Source of the DNA: Rhodospirillales bacterium
GTDB lineage: Bacteria; Pseudomonadota; Alphaproteobacteria; Rhodospirillales; Defluviicoccaceae
Length of the DNA stretch: 64,000 nt
Direction of reading: 5' to 3'
Assembly (NCBI GenBank): GCA_016712375.1
Contig: JADJRE010000008.1
Location: 1 to 64,000 of the forward strand
Shown: positions 47,274 to 56,294 of the stretch, in pieces
Layout of the letters: each line of letters starts with the position of its first letter
Numbering within the stretch: the stretch's first letter is position 1
Made by a program: the position numbers and the translations under genes
Notes under the pieces: model-generated
Database searches by the model: none
The model's input: only the letters and a program-made list of their open reading frames with translations
What the model was told of the DNA's origin: nothing

Positions 47274-48707
47274 CTAGTGGGGAGAGGGAACATCCCCATG
47301 CGCCGTCGATGCCCGGCGCAGCGGCAGCTCGATGCGGAAGACCGTTCCGGTGTTATCAGAGCCGGCAAGAGCAAGTGCACCGCCGTGAGCGGCAACGATC
47401 TCCTTGGCAATCGCCAGCCCGAGACCGGTGCCTCCCTTGCGGCTGGCGGCGAACGGCTGGAACAGCTTGTCACGCGTCGTCGAAGGAATGCCGGGGCCGT
47501 CGTCACCGACGTCAATCTGAACGATTCCGTTTGCATGCTGCGCGGTAAAACGCACGTTTCGCGCCCCAGCTTGCGCCGCGTTCAGCGTGAGGTTGCTGAA
47601 GACACGAAACAACTGCGTCCGATCAGCGCTGATGATGATATCTAGCGCCTCTCCGTCAGCGCTGATAATAGGCAGGGCGTCTTGCGAAGTTCGTATGGAC
47701 TCTCCGACCTCTGTCAGGAGATCGCGCAACCGAAAGCTATTTTCTTGCAGCGGGGCCGCTTCTTGGCCGGCGAACTCGAGCGTGCGACTGGTCAGAGCGA
47801 CTGCCCGACCAATTGCCTGGTAAAGCTTTGGAGCCAGACGCTGCACCTCCGGCTCGTCGATGTCAGAGAGGCGATCCGAGGCGAGGACGGCGCTGGCCAG
47901 CGTGTTACGCAGATCGTGATGGATTTTGGTGACGGCTGTGCCAAGCGCCGCCAGTCGCTCCTTCTGCCGCAGCGCATGTCGCAGCTGTTCCTGCATCGCC
48001 GCCAGTTCCCGCTCCGCCACGCCGATTTCGTCGCTGCGATGAGAGGCTCGGATGGTCGTCCGCTCATTCTCCGGCTCGCTGCGGAAGCGCACCATGCTCT
48101 CGGTCAGCCGCAGGATTGGGCGCACCATCAGCCACTGCAGGACGACGTAAACTAGTCCCGCCGTGATCAGCGAAATAACGATCGACAGTCTCAGGATGCG
48201 CCAGGAGAACTCATACATCTCCTTGCGCAGGGGCGTCTCATCAAGAAGGACTTCGACGGTTGCGTCAGGATCACGGGGTGTCGCGCCGATAACCCGCAGA
48301 ATGCGGTTGTCGCGCTGCACCAACGTTATCACCGCATCACGGATCGCCTCTGCCAACGATTGATCACGCAGATCATGCGTCGCCGCGACTTCCGGCGGCA
48401 TCCGATCAGACAGCATCAGCATCCGCCGGTCCGGGGCCTTCAGCACGATTGCATGCGCCCCGGCGTGGCGCAGCAAGTCCATGGTCAAAGGGTCTGCTAT
48501 CTTGCCGTTCGGACTGGCCTGCAAGGCGAGAGCGGCCAAATGAGCCTTGACGATCTGATCGCGCAGATAGGCGTCGCGAAATCGCGCGATTGACGGCAGG
48601 TAGATCAGCACCTCCGCGAGCATCACAAAGCAGATGGTGAGCGCCAGCAGGCGGGCCGACAGACCAGTCAGGAAGCGGCGTCGATAAGGTTCCTCGATCA
48701 TCAACAT
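47274..48707 (-). CDS. Membrane sensor histidine kinase
   Basis: 477 residues. Transmembrane helices lie at about 15-37 and 170-193, flanking a periplasmic sensor of about 130 residues. A HAMP linker (about 193-245) and a dimerisation helix with the phospho-acceptor in TKIHHDLRNTLAS (His 263/264) follow. The ATPase domain shows FSNLTLNAAQAGA (N box), VGDDGPGIP (G1) and GGTGLGLAIAKEI (G2). No response-regulator gene is adjacent, so it is an orphan here. The HHDLRN variant of the H-box is slightly unusual. The signal is unknown. Confidence 0.88.
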   Translation of the reverse strand: MLMIEEPYRRRFLTGLSARLLALTICFVMLAEVLIYLPSIARFRDAYLRDQIVKAHLAALALQASPNGKIADPLTMDLLRHAGAHAIVLKAPDRRMLMLSDRMPPEVAATHDLRDQSLAEAIRDAVITLVQRDNRILRVIGATPRDPDATVEVLLDETPLRKEMYEFSWRILRLSIVISLITAGLVYVVLQWLMVRPILRLTESMVRFRSEPENERTTIRASHRSDEIGVAERELAAMQEQLRHALRQKERLAALGTAVTKIHHDLRNTLASAVLASDRLSDIDEPEVQRLAPKLYQAIGRAVALTSRTLEFAGQEAAPLQENSFRLRDLLTEVGESIRTSQDALPIISADGEALDIIISADRTQLFRVFSNLTLNAAQAGARNVRFTAQHANGIVQIDVGDDGPGIPSTTRDKLFQPFAASRKGGTGLGLAIAKEIVAAHGGALALAGSDNTGTVFRIELPLRRASTAHGDVPSPH

Positions 48708-48772
48708 GGATTATAGCGACTGCGTGATGGCGGCGCCGCGATCTCACGGCAAATGGATGTGCTGCCGGCGCG

Positions 48773-50202
48773 TCACGGCAGGCCGGCGAGCAGGCGGACC
48801 AGCCGACGCGTGCTTTTGCCGAACAGCTTCGGCGCGAAGAACTCACCGGCGGCGCGCTTGTTCGCCTCGCCCCGGGTCGGGTAGGGAGCGATCATCTTCG
48901 CCACTGCGCCGATGCCAATTCGCTGCCCAATCGCCAGCACCCACGTCTGGATCAACTCGCCCGCGCCGGCACCAACGATGCCAGCGCCCAGGATGCGTCC
49001 ATGACCGCTGGTGATCACCTTCACCAGATCCCGTCGGTGTCCCGCTCCGCCTGCGCCCGGTCATTTTCGGCGAAAGAGGCCCGCGATATCCGCACATGGC
49101 GGTAAATCGCGCGCGCCTCCCCCTCGCTTAGTCCCACCTGCGCCAGCTCGGGATCACAGTAGGTAACCCGCGGCGATGCCTGGAGGTCCACCTTCGCCGG
49201 CCAGCGGAACAGCGCGTTGCGCAACACTATTCCGGCATGATAGCTGGCGACGTGCGTGAATCGCGGATGACCGTCGACGACGTCGCCGATGGCGAAGACG
49301 CGGTGATTGGTGGTGCGCAGCCGGGCGTCGACCATGATACCGGCCGGTCCGCAAGCAATGCCGGCGCGCGACAGATCCAAGTCCTCGATCGAAGCTTTGC
49401 GACCAATCGCCACAAGCAGGTGCGATCCTGTTTCTTCAGAAATGCCTGCACCATCCTCGATCTGGACAGTTATTTTTCCCGCCTCGGCGCGAACGGCAAT
49501 CACTCGCGCCCCCTCCCGCATGACGATTCCCTGCTCGCTGAACCGTCGGCGCAGCACCGCGACGAGTTCAGGGTCGTCGTGCGAAAGCATCTTCGCTTGT
49601 TCGACGATCATCACCTGAGCGCCCAACTGCCGGAAGGCTTGGCCCAACTCCACGCCGATCGGGCCACCGCCGAGGACGATCAGGTGGGCCGGCAACTCGT
49701 CCAGATCGAACACCGACTCGTTGGTCAGGAATGGGGCGGTTTCGAGGCCCGGGATTACCGGCACGATCGGCAAGGAGCCGGTGGCGATGACGAAGCGTCG
49801 GGCGCGAACTCTGCGACCGCCGGCCTCGACCTCCGCTGGTCCGGAGAACCGCGCAGAATCGCGGAGCACCGTGACTCCCAGTCCTTGGAAGCGCTCGACC
49901 GAATCGTGCGGAGCGATGTCGGCAATGACCCCGGCGATATGATCGCGGATCCGCCGTTGATCGATCGGTGGAACGCCGGCGATCACCCCCAGGCGTTCGG
50001 CGTTGCGCGCCGCTTCCGCCGCGCGTGCCGCCGCCAGCAGCGATTTCGACGGCACGCAGCCATAGTTCAGGCAGTCGCCGCCCATCTTCGCGCGTTCAAT
50101 CAGCGCTACCGAGGCGCCCATCTGCGCGGCGCCGGCGGCAACGCTGAGCCCTGCCGAGCCGGCCCCGATGACGCATAGATCAAATCGCTCAGGCAGCTTC
50201 AT
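48773..50202 (-). CDS. MerA/Lpd-like flavoprotein disulfide reductase, frameshift near 49026
   Basis: The start ATG at 50202 has GGGGAGA upstream. The N-terminus FDLCVIGAGSAGLSVAAGAA binds FAD, and MGGDCLNYGCVPSKSLL holds the redox CxxxxC pair. LIVLGGGPIGVELGQAF binds NAD(P)H, and NHRVFAIGDVVDGHPRF contacts FAD. Near 49024-49030 one base is missing; the dimerisation domain then continues KVITSGHGRILGAGIVGAGA to the stop at 48773. The restored length is about 476. It lacks the mercury-binding C-terminal cysteine pair, so it is probably not a true mercuric reductase. It overlaps the TVP38 gene by 14 nt. Confidence 0.83.
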
Positions 50203-50961
50203 CCCCATTCTCCCCCGAACGGCCGCTTTTGCGATGCTTCAGCCATCGATAAACGACCGGGACCAGCGCCAGCGCGGCAAGCCCCAGTAACGGCGCCAGC
50301 ACTTCCAGGTGAAACAGCACTCCGAGATCGGGTGTTCCACCCGCGGCAATGACGGCATTAAGTCCATTTCCAACCGAAGCATAAACGACCGAGCCGGGAA
50401 CGATACCCAGCAAGGTGCCGACGATGAAGATGGGGAGGGGAACGCCAATGAGCGCCGGCGCCAGATTGACGAGCCAGAAGGGAAAGATGGGCACCAGTCG
50501 AAGAACCAGCAGGTAGCTCAGTGCATTCCGGCGGAATCCGGCTTCCATCCGGTCCAGCTGGGCACCCGCCCGTCGACGCAGCCAGTCGCCCGCAAAAAAG
50601 CGGGCCGCCGAAAAACGGCGCAGCTGCCCAGCGTAGCCGCGACCACCGAATAGGCGCTGCCCCAGACGACGCCGAACAGGAAGCCGCCGGCAATCGTCAT
50701 CCACACCGCCCCGGTATCGACAGCGCCGTCACCACTACGTAGACGCCGATGAAGGTGAGCACCGCCAACGTCTGGTGGCGGGCGCGCCAGGTTAGCAGGG
50801 ATCTCACGGTGCCGGCTGAGTTCCTCGAATGACAGATAGTGGTGCAGACCGAACGCGAAGAAAGCCCCGAAGCCGAGCAGCAGGATTGCCAGCGGCAGTG
50901 TCCGCCAGAGAAAGCTGCGTCCCCGGGCCTCCGGATCGCGATCCGCGTTTTCGGCCGACAC
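50189..50961 (-). CDS. TVP38/TMEM64 (VTT-domain) membrane protein, three frameshifts
   Basis: A GTG at 50961 with GAGAGGATC upstream starts VSAENADRDPEARGRSFLW. Restoring bases near 50798-50801, 50709-50712 and 50611-50616 gives one continuous protein of about 257 residues. It has a first helix (LAILLLGFGAFFAFGLHHYL), the SNARE-associated region (PGAVWMTIAGGFLFGVVWGS) and LLVLRLVPIFPFWLVNLAPA, typical of the family. It ends in overlap with the flavoprotein gene. TVP38/DedA-type proteins are thought to act in lipid scrambling or transport. All three shifts are in or beside homopolymers. Confidence 0.78.
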
Positions 50962-51138
50962 TTCGATCCTCTCGCCTTGCTGCGGTGCTACCTTCAGAGA
51001 TCGGTAGCATGGTTGCCGTCCGCCCATACTGTCCGAATATCGAGCTGATGTGCGGCGCCCAGCCGGCGGCTCGGCGGCGGCGTTGACTTCGTCCGCCGAG
51101 TCCGTATACCGCAGCCTTTCCCAAAGGGAGATCCATTG

Positions 51139-51273
51139 GTGAAGCGGACTTATCAGCCGAGCAAAATCATTCGCAAGCGCCGCCACGGGTTTCGTGCGCG
51201 GATGGCGACCGTCGGCGGCCGTCGTGTGCTGGCGGCTCGGCGCAAGCGGGGGCGTAAGCGCCTTTCCGCCTGA
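51139..51273 (+). CDS. rpmH: 50S ribosomal protein L34
   Basis: 44 residues from a GTG after GGGAG: VKRTYQPSKIIRKRRHGF, then RARMATVGGRRVLAARR and KRGRKRLSA. This is the complete L34 sequence and a classic small gene that is easily missed. It is followed 7 nt later by rnpA, the conserved arrangement. Confidence 0.95.
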   Translation: MKRTYQPSKIIRKRRHGFRARMATVGGRRVLAARRKRGRKRLSA

Positions 51274-51280
51274 ACCGTCC

Positions 51281-51687
51281 GTGACATCGGCCGTTCCCCG
51301 CCTGAAGCAGCGTTCGGAATTCCTGCGGGTCGCCCGTCGCGGGCGATCCTGGACAAGCCCGGGGCTGGTACTGCAGGTGTGGCGGCGAGACGATCGGGAC
51401 AGCATGCCGTTGCCCTCCACTATCCGCGTCGGGTTTACCACCAGCCGCAAGGTTGGCAACGCCGTGGCTCGCAATCGGGCGCGCCGTCGCTTGCGCGAGG
51501 CGGCGCGACTGTTGCTCGCCGAAGCGGCCGCTCCTGGGCGGGATTATGTATTGATTGGCCGGCGGGCGACCTTGCAGCGACCATTCCCGCTGTTGCTTAT
51601 GGATCTCGAAACGGCACTGCGCCGGCTCGGTGCTGAGCGGCGCCTGGATCCTGCGGCCAGCCGCCGGCTTTGGAAGACGGCCAATGA
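51281..51687 (+). CDS. rnpA: Ribonuclease P protein component
   Basis: The GTG at 51281 starts TSAVPRLKQRSEFLRVARRGR. The RNase P signature RVGFTTSRKVGNAVARNRARRRLREAAR is clear (STIRVGFTTSRKVGNAVARN in part). The frame seen stays open to 51976, far too long. A TGA at 51685-51687 overlaps the yidD ATG in a typical ATGA but lies in the next frame, so one base is probably lost between about 51620 and 51680. I give that TGA as the likely end. RnpA is the protein subunit that processes tRNA 5' ends. Confidence 0.8.
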
Positions 51688-51968
51688 GCCCGGCGGCACG
51701 GCTGCTGAGTATGCCGGTGTATGTCTGGCGCTGGCTGCTGTCGCCCGTGTTTCCTGTCGCATGCCGATACGCACCTTCCTGTTCCGCCTATGCGCTGGAG
51801 GCACTGCGCAGCCACGGCGCATTCGCTGGAGGATGGTTGTCGCTGCGCCGGCTGCTCCGCTGTCACCCCTGGGGCGGCGCCGGATTCGATCCCGTACCGT
51901 CGCCGGCGGCGGCTCCGGCTCTGAACGGCCAGTGCTGCCATTCGAATTTGCGCCCCCCTTCCCACTGA
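51684..51968 (+). CDS. yidD: Membrane protein insertion efficiency factor YidD
   Basis: 94 residues from ATG 51684. The family core is RLLSMPVYVWRWLLSPVFP, followed by CRYAPSCSAYALEALRSHG (the conserved C-x5-C) and LLRCHPWGGAGFDPVP. YidD assists YidC-dependent insertion. It lies between rnpA and yidC in the canonical order. The Ala/Pro-rich tail after DPVPSP is longer than usual. Confidence 0.9.
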   Translation: MSPAARLLSMPVYVWRWLLSPVFPVACRYAPSCSAYALEALRSHGAFAGGWLSLRRLLRCHPWGGAGFDPVPSPAAAPALNGQCCHSNLRPPSH

Positions 51969-51990
51969 TCGCCTGAAGCCCGGAATCACC

Positions 51991-53994
51991 ATGGATAACA
52001 AGAACCTGATACTGGCTGTCGTGGCTTCCGTGCTGATTCTGTTCGCTTTCCAATTCGTCTCGGAGCGGTTTTATCCAAAGCCTACCTCGGCACCCCAAAC
52101 CGCAGCAGTCTCCCAGTCGCCGGCGCCCTCTATCCCTTCGCCAGGTGGTTCCAGCGCGCCGGCAGCACCGCAGCCGGGCATCGCTCCTCCCGGTGCCGGT
52201 GCCGGTGTCGCTCCAGGCGCTACCCCAACCGTCCCAGCCGGCATCGCCGCGGCGGCACGCGGAGTGCAGGCCCTCAAAGGAGGCCCTCGCGTTCACATCG
52301 ATACGCCCAGCCTGCACGGCTCGATCGCCCTGGTCGGCGGTCGTGTCGACGACGTGACCCTCCTTAACTATCGCGAAACAATCGATCCAACGAGCCCCGA
52401 GATCGTTCCTGTTTTCGCCGCAAGGGCACCCGACGCCTACTTCTCCGAGCACGGGTGGGTTGCGCCCGGCGGCGCGGTGCCTGTCCCTGGGCCGAGCCAC
52501 CCGCTGGACCGCCGACCAATAGCCCTGACGGTCAGGCAGCCGGTAACACTGAGCTGGGACAATGGCGAGGGGCTGATCTTCAAGCGGGCCTTCGCGGTCG
52601 ACGAACACTACATGTTCACCATGCGCCAAAGCGTCGAGAGCAAGCGCGACGAGGCAGTCTCGCTGATGCCCTACGGGCTGATCAGCCGTTTCGGCACGCC
52701 GCCGACCAGCGGTTTCTTTATTCTCTTCGAGGGGCCGCTCGGCGTCTTCAACGGCACGCTGGAGGAGGTCAGCTACAAGGATCTTCAGGAAAAGGGCGTC
52801 ATTACCCATCACACCACCGGCGGTTGGATCGGCATCACCGACAAGTACTGGCTGTCGGCGCTGGCGCCCGATCAAGAGCAGCCGATCACCGCTCGCTTCG
52901 TCTTCCAGCGCGCCGCCGGAACAAATCAATATCAAGTGGACTACGTCGGCTCGCAGCAGTCGGTGGCGCCCGGTGGCTTGATAGAAAGCGAGACACGGCT
53001 GTTCGCCGGCGCCAAGGTGGTCACGCTGATCGACCAGTACGAAGCAAAGTACGGCATCAAGCGCTTCGATCTGGCGATCGACTGGGGCTGGTTCTACTTC
53101 CTGACGCGCCCGATGTTCTACGCCTTGAACTGGCTGCACGGGCTGGTCGGCAACTTCGGAGTTGCCATTCTTCTTCTCACCGTATCGATCAAGCTGGTGT
53201 TTTTCCCGCTCGCCAACAAGTCGTACAAGGCGATGAGCCAGATGCGCAAGCTGCAGCCGGAAATGCAGAAACTGCGCGAGCGCTTCGCCGACGACAAGAT
53301 GCGGCTGAACCAGGAGATGATGGCGCTGTACAAGCGGGAGAAGGTCAACCCGGCTTCCGGCTGCTTGCCGATCGTGATCCAGATCCCGGTGTTCTTCTCG
53401 CTCTACAAGGTGCTGTTCGTCACCATCGAAATGCGCCACGCGCCGTTCTACGGCTGGATCAAGGATCTCTCGGCGCCCGATCCGACCACCATCTTCAATG
53501 TATTCGGCCTCATTCCGTGGACCCCGCCGCAATTCCTGATGATCGGTGCCTGGCCGCTGATCATGGGCGTGACGATGTTCCTGCAGCAGAAGTTGAACCC
53601 TCAACCGCCTGACCCGATCCAGGCAAAGATGTTCATGATCCTGCCGGTGGTGTTCACCTTCATGCTGGCCCACTTCCCCGCCGGCCTCGTGATCTATTGG
53701 ACCTGGAACAACATCCTGTCGATCCTTCAGCAATGGGTGATCATGCGGCGGATGGGCGTGAAGATCTGGATAGCCGGGCATCCGCGTCTCCGTTTTGCGC
53801 CACGTCTCCTGCGCGCTCCGGAAGACGGCGGGCCCCGCCGAAGCTCTGGAGGCGGGGTCGCCTGCTGTTCGCCCAGGAGTGCCGGTTCGTCACCGGTGCG
53901 GCGAGCGCTCGAGCAGGTCCCCCGGACGGCTTGCCGGAGATCTGCTTCGCCGGCCGTTCCAATGTCGGCAAATCCAGCCTCATCAATGCGTTGA
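51991..53994 (+). CDS. yidC: Membrane protein insertase YidC; 3' end uncertain
   Basis: MDNKNLILAVVASVLILFAFQF is the first membrane helix; a Pro/Ala-rich linker and the large periplasmic beta-sandwich follow. The insertase core starts at VGNFGVAILLLTVSIKLVFFP (about 390), with LQPEMQKLRERF and the last helices to NNILSILQQWVIMRRMGVK (about 590). Beyond that the frame runs 70 more residues of non-family sequence across the engB start. The natural stop is probably near 53771, where the neighbouring frame has TAG, implying one base error around 53765. YidC inserts and folds inner-membrane proteins with or without SecYEG. Confidence 0.9.
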   Translation: MDNKNLILAVVASVLILFAFQFVSERFYPKPTSAPQTAAVSQSPAPSIPSPGGSSAPAAPQPGIAPPGAGAGVAPGATPTVPAGIAAAARGVQALKGGPRVHIDTPSLHGSIALVGGRVDDVTLLNYRETIDPTSPEIVPVFAARAPDAYFSEHGWVAPGGAVPVPGPSHPLDRRPIALTVRQPVTLSWDNGEGLIFKRAFAVDEHYMFTMRQSVESKRDEAVSLMPYGLISRFGTPPTSGFFILFEGPLGVFNGTLEEVSYKDLQEKGVITHHTTGGWIGITDKYWLSALAPDQEQPITARFVFQRAAGTNQYQVDYVGSQQSVAPGGLIESETRLFAGAKVVTLIDQYEAKYGIKRFDLAIDWGWFYFLTRPMFYALNWLHGLVGNFGVAILLLTVSIKLVFFPLANKSYKAMSQMRKLQPEMQKLRERFADDKMRLNQEMMALYKREKVNPASGCLPIVIQIPVFFSLYKVLFVTIEMRHAPFYGWIKDLSAPDPTTIFNVFGLIPWTPPQFLMIGAWPLIMGVTMFLQQKLNPQPPDPIQAKMFMILPVVFTFMLAHFPAGLVIYWTWNNILSILQQWVIMRRMGVKIWIAGHPRLRFAPRLLRAPEDGGPRRSSGGGVACCSPRSAGSSPVRRALEQVPRTACRRSASPAVPMSANPASSMR

Positions 53995-54491
53995 CCGGAA
54001 GGAACGCGCTCGCCCGGGTGTCGGTGACGCCAGGGCGCACGCGCCAGATCAACTTCTTCGACCTCGGGGGCCGGCTGATGCTGACCGACCTGCCGGGTTA
54101 CGGTTACGCGAAGGCTCCGAAGGAGCAGGTGGCAAACTGGACGCGGCTGGTGGAACTATACCTCGTCGGTCGGGCACCGCTGCGCCGCGCCTTGCTGCTG
54201 ATCGACGCCCGCCACGGACCGAAGGATGTCGACCGGGCGGTGATGGCGATCCTGGACAAGGCGGCGGTCGCCTACCAGGCGGTGCTGACCAAGACGGATC
54301 AACTGCGCCCGGCGGAGCTTACGGAGCGGATTGAAGGCACCGCCCGTGAGCTTGCCCGCCATGCCGCCGCGCACCCCGACGTGTTGCCGACCAGTGCCGA
54401 GAAGGGCCACGGCATCGCCGAACTGCGCGGCGCTCTGGCGGCACTCACCGAATGGCGGCAGCCCCGTAAGCCGACTTCGATGGAAGGCTGA
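53795..54491 (+). CDS. engB: Ribosome-biogenesis GTPase EngB (YsxC), frameshift near 53855
   Basis: One extra G in 53854-53857 separates the N-terminus (TAGPAEALEAG) from RLLFAQECRFVTGA and the rest; the TTG at 53795 is a guess for the start. The GTPase motifs are complete: EICFAGRSNVGKSSLINAL (G1), TPGRTRQINFF (G2), LTDLPGYGYAKAPKE (G3), VLTKTDQL (G4) and TSAEKGHGI (G5). The restored length is about 232. EngB is needed for late 50S assembly. The gene follows yidC as in many alphaproteobacteria. Confidence 0.87.
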
Positions 54492-54574
54492 TGCAATGCC
54501 GCCTTGGGCGACGGTCGGCTAGCTCGCCGCAGATCGACATTCCCCGGAGATCATTTTGAGGCAACCCATTCATC

Positions 54575-55285
54575 GTGCCTTCCGCCGCACTTCTCGCCCT
54601 CGGTGTTGCCGTTGGCGGCTGGTTCATCGGCCGCGGTTTTGTTGATGCGCGTGCCGGCGACCGCTTCGTCACCGTCAAGGGAGTGGCCGAGCAGCCGGTA
54701 AGGGCCGATCTGGCGCTGTGGCCGATGCGCTTTGTCACCACGTCGAATCAACTCGCCAAAGCGCAGGAGCAGATCGCCGCCGACACGCAGAAGGTGCTGG
54801 CGTTTCTCGTCGCCAACGCCCTGCCGCGCGAGGCAGTCGAGGTGGATAGCCTGCAGGTAACCGATCTTCTCGCGCAGACCTATCGTTCGGGACCGATCGA
54901 AAGCCGCTTCATCATCGCGCAGACGCTGATGGTACGCACTGCTGACGTCGACAAGGTCGCCCTGGCGAGTCAGAAAATCGGCGATTTGGTTGCTGCGGGC
55001 ATCGTCCTCGGCAGCGAAGGACAGCCGTCGTCCGGACCGGTCTACCTGTTTACCCGCCTCAACGACGTCAAGCCTTCGATGATCGCCGCTGCGACAAAGA
55101 GTGCGCGCGAGGGTGCCGAGCAGTTCGCCAAAGATTCCGGCAGTCGGGTGACCGGAATCCGCCGGGCGAGCCAGGGATTGTTTCAAATTCTGCCGCGCGA
55201 CGAGACGCCAGGCATGACGGAAGAGAAGCAGATCGCCAAGACGGTGCGCGTCGTTTCCACCATCGACTATGCACTGGCGGATTAA
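54575..55285 (+). CDS. SIMPL (DUF541) domain periplasmic protein
   Basis: 236 residues from a GTG. One N-terminal hydrophobic helix (AALLALGVAVGGWFIGRGF) acts as anchor or signal. The SIMPL domain follows: RFVTVKGVAEQPVRADLALW, FRTT-like strand, and QGLFQILPRDETPG near the end. The start could lie slightly upstream. SIMPL proteins are periplasmic or membrane-anchored with poorly known roles in stress. It lies between engB and argB, an insertion into the otherwise standard order. Confidence 0.8.
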   Translation: MPSAALLALGVAVGGWFIGRGFVDARAGDRFVTVKGVAEQPVRADLALWPMRFVTTSNQLAKAQEQIAADTQKVLAFLVANALPREAVEVDSLQVTDLLAQTYRSGPIESRFIIAQTLMVRTADVDKVALASQKIGDLVAAGIVLGSEGQPSSGPVYLFTRLNDVKPSMIAAATKSAREGAEQFAKDSGSRVTGIRRASQGLFQILPRDETPGMTEEKQIAKTVRVVSTIDYALAD

Positions 55286-55356
55286 CACGCCTCGTATGCA
55301 GTGACGGCGCGAATTTGCGCTGGAAATCTTGGCCGCCGCCTCTACAGTCCCGCCGC

Positions 55357-56284
55357 ATGAAAGACGTGACCGAGATCAAAAGACAACCCTTCGCCCTCTC
55401 GCGAGGAGTGGCTGGCGAAGGCGCGCACGCTGTCCGAGGCGCTGCCGTTCATGCGCCGCTACGCCGGCGCCACCTTCGTCATCAAGTACGGTGGCCATGC
55501 GATGGGTGAGACGGAGCTATTCCGCCTGTTCGCCCGCGACATCGTGCTGCTGCGCCACGTCGGCATCAACCCGGTGGTGGTGCATGGCGGCGGACCGCAG
55601 ATCGGCCGCATGCTCGACCGGCTGAAGATCAAGAGCGAGTTTGTCGACGGTCTGCGGGTGACCGACAAGGATACCGTCGATGTCGTCGAAATGGTCCTCG
55701 CCGGCTCGATCAATAAGGACATCGTTTCGGCGATCAACGCCGCCGGCGGCTTCGCGGTCGGGTTGTCCGGCAAGGACGGCAACCTGATCCAGGCGCAGCG
55801 TCTGCGCCGCACCAAGAGGGACCCGAACTCCAACATCGAGCGGATCCTCGATCTGGGCCTGGTGGGAGAGCCCACGGAGATAAACCCGCATATCCTCGAC
55901 TTCTATGAACGCTCCGACATCACGCCGGTGATTGCGCCGATTGGCAGCGGTAGTAACGGCGAGACGCTCAACATCAATGCCGACACCGCCGCCGGTGCCA
56001 TCGCCGCGGCGGTGGGTGCAAAGCGGCTGCTGATGCTCACCGATATCGAAGGCGTGCTCGACAAGAGCGGCACGCTGATCCCGCAGATGACGATGCTGGA
56101 GGCGCGGCGTTACATCGCCGACGGCACCATTCGCGGCGGGATGATTCCGAAGATCGAAACCTGCCTCGAAGCTGTCGGCAAGGGGGTCGAGGGGGCGGTG
56201 ATCATCGACGGCCGGGTGCCGCACACGCTGCTGCTTGAGTTGTTCACCGAACATGGCGCTGGCACGCTCGTCACCGCCGATTGA
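55357..56284 (+). CDS. argB: Acetylglutamate kinase, frameshift near 55402
   Basis: The ATG at 55357 reads MKDVTEIKRQPFALS and then shifts at 55399-55404 to EEWLAKARTLSEALPFMRRY, giving the usual N-terminus. Then come ATFVIKYGGHAMG (phosphate-binding lysine), VVVHGGGPQIG, FAVGLSGKDGNLI and TDIEGVLDK. The restored length is about 308. ArgB phosphorylates N-acetylglutamate in arginine synthesis. The bulk of the gene is intact; the single N-terminal shift is likely an error. Confidence 0.9.
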
Positions 56285-56294
56285 TGCGTCGAGT

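Noticed and set aside
48773..50202. True mercuric reductase
   Set aside because: The active-site CxxxxC is present, but the C-terminal vicinal cysteines that bind mercury are absent and no other mer gene is near.
51544..53781. 745-codon antisense frame across yidC
   Set aside because: Low-complexity His/Arg/Gly composition and complete overlap with the well-conserved yidC; a shadow.
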